A stretch of DNA of 64,000 nucleotides, from positions 124,001-188,000 of the forward strand of contig NZ_QWGA01000006.1 in the NCBI RefSeq assembly GCF_003576245.1, read 5' to 3'. The notes under the pieces are model-generated. The model was not told where the DNA came from, searched no databases, and saw only the letters and a program-made list of their open reading frames with translations. Below, one piece after another: positions 62,261-64,000 of this stretch; positions within the stretch are counted from its first letter, which is position 1, and each line of letters starts with the position of its first letter. Source of the stretch: Henriciella algicola. Lineage in GTDB: Bacteria; Pseudomonadota; Alphaproteobacteria; Caulobacterales; Hyphomonadaceae. Both the position numbers and the translations under genes were made by a program.

Positions 62261-63994
62261 TTACCAGGCGGCCTGGAAGCCGACACGGGCACCCGTGCCA
62301 CCGCGGTCCACGCCCTTGGCGACACCGGCATTGAGCTGCCAGGTCGGATTGAGGCGGAAGGCGGCTGCCATGGAAAGCGCGCCTTCATCTTCATAGTGAC
62401 CATAGCCACCGCTGAGCGCGAACTGCTTGCCTTCCGGGACGAATGGCGTGTCCAGCGCGATTGCCGCTGCGATACCGCCGCGATTGTCGCGGATGTCGTC
62501 GCTATTGCGGCCAATGAGGCGAGTGTTCGCCGAGATGAGGCCGGAATTCTGCGCGAGCCCGGATGACAGGCTGTAGTCAGCGGCAAGATTGCCATTCCGG
62601 TCAGTGGTCACGACGCCAATTTCGCCCGACTGGGCAGCGGTGCTGGCCGCGGAGTTGAGACCCGAGAAATTGTAGGTCGCGTCAGAGCCACCAATCGCGA
62701 TCTGGTTATCGGCAAGCGCGGTTGCGCCATTGCCGATCGCGATGGAGTTGGCGCCGACGGCTGACGTCTGGTTGCCGAGCGCAACTGAGCCCGCGCCGCT
62801 GGCATTGGCGGCTTCGCCAACTGCGGTGGAGCGAACGCCGGATGCCGTGGCGAGGTGACCAAAGGCGTGTGCGCGTTCAGCCGTTGCGGCCGAGCGCCAG
62901 CCATATGCGGTGGCCGCCGTCGCATTGGCGACGGACTCGCCGCCGACAGCCGTCGAGGAAGTGCCGCTTGCAATGGCTTCGGTACCCATGGCGACCGCGT
63001 CCTGACCGGATGCGACGGCAAGATTGCCCTGTGCGATGCTTTCGAGGCCGGAAGCATTCGCCGCTTCACCGACCGCCAGCGAGCGAACACCGGATGCATT
63101 TGCGAGGTGACCGAAGGCCTGCGCGCGCTCTGCAGTCGCTTCTGAACGCCAGCCATATGCGCTGGCACCAGGGCCCATCGCCACGGCCTGACCGCCGACG
63201 GAGGTGGTGGACGGACCGCTTGCCACAGTGGCGCGGCCAGTTGCGCCATCACGGTTACCGCCAATGGCGATCGCATCACCGCCATTCGCTTCGGCCGTGT
63301 TGCCGATGGCGATTGCATTCGTGTCGGTCGCGGAGGACTGGTTGCCGAGGGCTATGGATTGCTGACCTGATGCGGTCGCTGCTTCACCGACTGCGGTGGA
63401 CCTTACGCCGGATGCATTTGCGAGGTGACCGAAAGCCTGTGCCCGCTCTGCCGTGGCCTGGGACTGCCAGCCGACAGCGGTCGTGCCGGCTTCGGTTGCA
63501 TCGCTTTCGCCGCCAAGCGCCGTCGAGGACGTTCCCGAAGCATTTGCTTCTGTGCCCACAGCGACGCCATCAGTTCCGGACGCGTTTGCGAGGTTACCTG
63601 CCGCAAAGCTTTCAAGCCCACTTGCCGTGGCTGCCTCACCAATGGCTGTCGAGCGGACGCCGGAAGCTGTCGCGAGATGGCCGATGGCGTGTGCGCGTTC
63701 TGCGGTGGCCGATGACTGCCAGCCGAATGCCGTTGCCGCCGTGCCCGTTGCGTTGGACTCTCCGCCGACAGCGGTGGTCGAGGTGCCATCAGCATTGGCT
63801 TCGGTTCCAACAGCGAGCGCGTCTTCGCCATCCGCGTCAGCATCCACGCCGCATTCGAGCGAGGTCGCGTCAACGGCGCCCGCATTACAGTCTGGCGTGG
63901 CATCTGCCGAAGCCGTTGAAATTGGCAGAACTGCCCAGCTTGCGCCTGCAAGCGTGAGTGCACTGACGGTCTTTTTAAGATTGGAGAGTCGCAT
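62261..63994 (-). CDS. YadA-like trimeric autotransporter adhesin
   Basis: 577 residues. Signal peptide ending STASA (about residue 30), then a short region with two Cys. About 390 residues of YadA/Hep_Hag head repeats of 14 residues follow (ATASGVRSTAIGEA type), which stack as a left-handed beta-roll in the trimer. There is almost no coiled-coil stalk: only about 65 residues separate the last head repeat from the YadA anchor domain (GIAAAIALDTPFVPEGKQFALSGGYGHY, ending VGFQAAW). The anchor forms the trimeric outer-membrane pore. It probably mediates attachment. The ATG at 63994 is six bases from the window edge, so the promoter is not visible. Confidence 0.92.
   Translation of the reverse strand: MRLSNLKKTVSALTLAGASWAVLPISTASADATPDCNAGAVDATSLECGVDADADGEDALAVGTEANADGTSTTAVGGESNATGTAATAFGWQSSATAERAHAIGHLATASGVRSTAIGEAATASGLESFAAGNLANASGTDGVAVGTEANASGTSSTALGGESDATEAGTTAVGWQSQATAERAQAFGHLANASGVRSTAVGEAATASGQQSIALGNQSSATDTNAIAIGNTAEANGGDAIAIGGNRDGATGRATVASGPSTTSVGGQAVAMGPGASAYGWRSEATAERAQAFGHLANASGVRSLAVGEAANASGLESIAQGNLAVASGQDAVAMGTEAIASGTSSTAVGGESVANATAATAYGWRSAATAERAHAFGHLATASGVRSTAVGEAANASGAGSVALGNQTSAVGANSIAIGNGATALADNQIAIGGSDATYNFSGLNSAASTAAQSGEIGVVTTDRNGNLAADYSLSSGLAQNSGLISANTRLIGRNSDDIRDNRGGIAAAIALDTPFVPEGKQFALSGGYGHYEDEGALSMAAAFRLNPTWQLNAGVAKGVDRGGTGARVGFQAAW
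62872..63715 (-). repeat. Two-level duplication in the autotransporter head
   Basis: The motif ATAERA(H/Q)A(I/F)GHLA occurs four times. Copies 1 and 2 are 252 nt apart (84 residues, six 14-residue units), as are copies 3 and 4 by the same reading. The pair is repeated about 570 nt (190 residues) further on. Copies 1 and 3 continue into G(T)E-A-ASGTSSTA-GGES, and copies 2 and 4 into the GNQ-S-A..IAIGN ending. Hence an 84-residue tandem duplication was followed by duplication of the whole block. Confidence 0.8.
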
Positions 63995-64000
63995 AGGTGC

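Noticed and set aside
62722-63957. Arg/Ser-rich 411-residue plus-strand frame over the autotransporter
   Set aside because: Antisense shadow of the repeated head units, with no plausible protein features.

Overview
This window reads as chromosome of a GC-rich alphaproteobacterium, most likely a marine member of the Hyphomonadaceae/Maricaulales type. The evidence is internal. The tRNA-His lacks an encoded G-1 and has A73, as in most alphaproteobacteria. The SOS box is the alphaproteobacterial GAAC-N7-GAAC form. There is a NepR-like general stress protein behind an EcfG-type promoter, an imuA-imuB-dnaE2 mutasome cassette, a Tad/Cpa pilus operon, and an ectoine-degradation operon that suggests saline habitats. 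I see no phage, IS element, CRISPR array or rRNA. Species-level placement is inference.

Layout. 1-4.8 kb: a truncated enoyl-CoA hydratase, a secreted unknown, a fatty-acid hydroxylase-fold membrane enzyme, an acyl-CoA synthetase and small membrane or unknown proteins. 5.0-10.6 kb: a MaoC hydratase, an extremely acidic exported protein with three Cys-pair modules, MsrB, and a lipoprotein oligopeptidase. 10.7-12.3 kb: an OmpA-type porin with a 32-proline linker, and tRNA-His. 12.4-21.2 kb: a flavin monooxygenase, a complete tripartite RND efflux operon with a divergent TetR regulator, and an ExoD-like protein. 21.2-24.3 kb: a radical SAM protein overlapping a UdgX-type uracil-DNA glycosylase fusion, then the NepR-like gene. 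24.4-29.5 kb: the doe (ectoine hydrolysis) operon. 29.6-36.9 kb: a tad operon (cpaC-cpaE-cpaF-tadB-tadC), with cpaB displaced onto the opposite strand.

37.0-43.7 kb: a three-gene minus-strand operon encoding a DUF2126 transglutaminase/amidoligase-like protein, a circularly permuted ATP-grasp/alpha-E fusion and a second transglutaminase. This is the least understood system here and is probably a peptide-ligating or peptide-modifying pathway. 43.8-46.3 kb: a PLP enzyme coupled to a sugar-lactone-oxidase-type flavoenzyme. 46.5-52.4 kb: the LexA-controlled imuA-imuB-dnaE2 cassette. dnaE2 carries an in-frame insertion of about 112 codons made of palindromic repeat DNA. 52.6-56.8 kb: a second RND adaptor/pump pair without an outer-membrane factor. 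56.8-64 kb: a GH13 glucosidase, a cytochrome P450, a membrane GGDEF cyclase, an enoyl-CoA hydratase and a YadA-like trimeric autotransporter built by a two-level internal duplication.

How genes work together: doeA/doeB2/doeD/doeC convert ectoine to aspartate. The Cpa/Tad proteins form the secretion core of a Flp pilus whose pilin and peptidase must lie elsewhere. ImuA/ImuB/DnaE2 perform SOS translesion synthesis. The acyl-CoA synthetase, MaoC protein, two crotonases, P450 and flavin monooxygenase fit a lipid- or hydrocarbon-using lifestyle.
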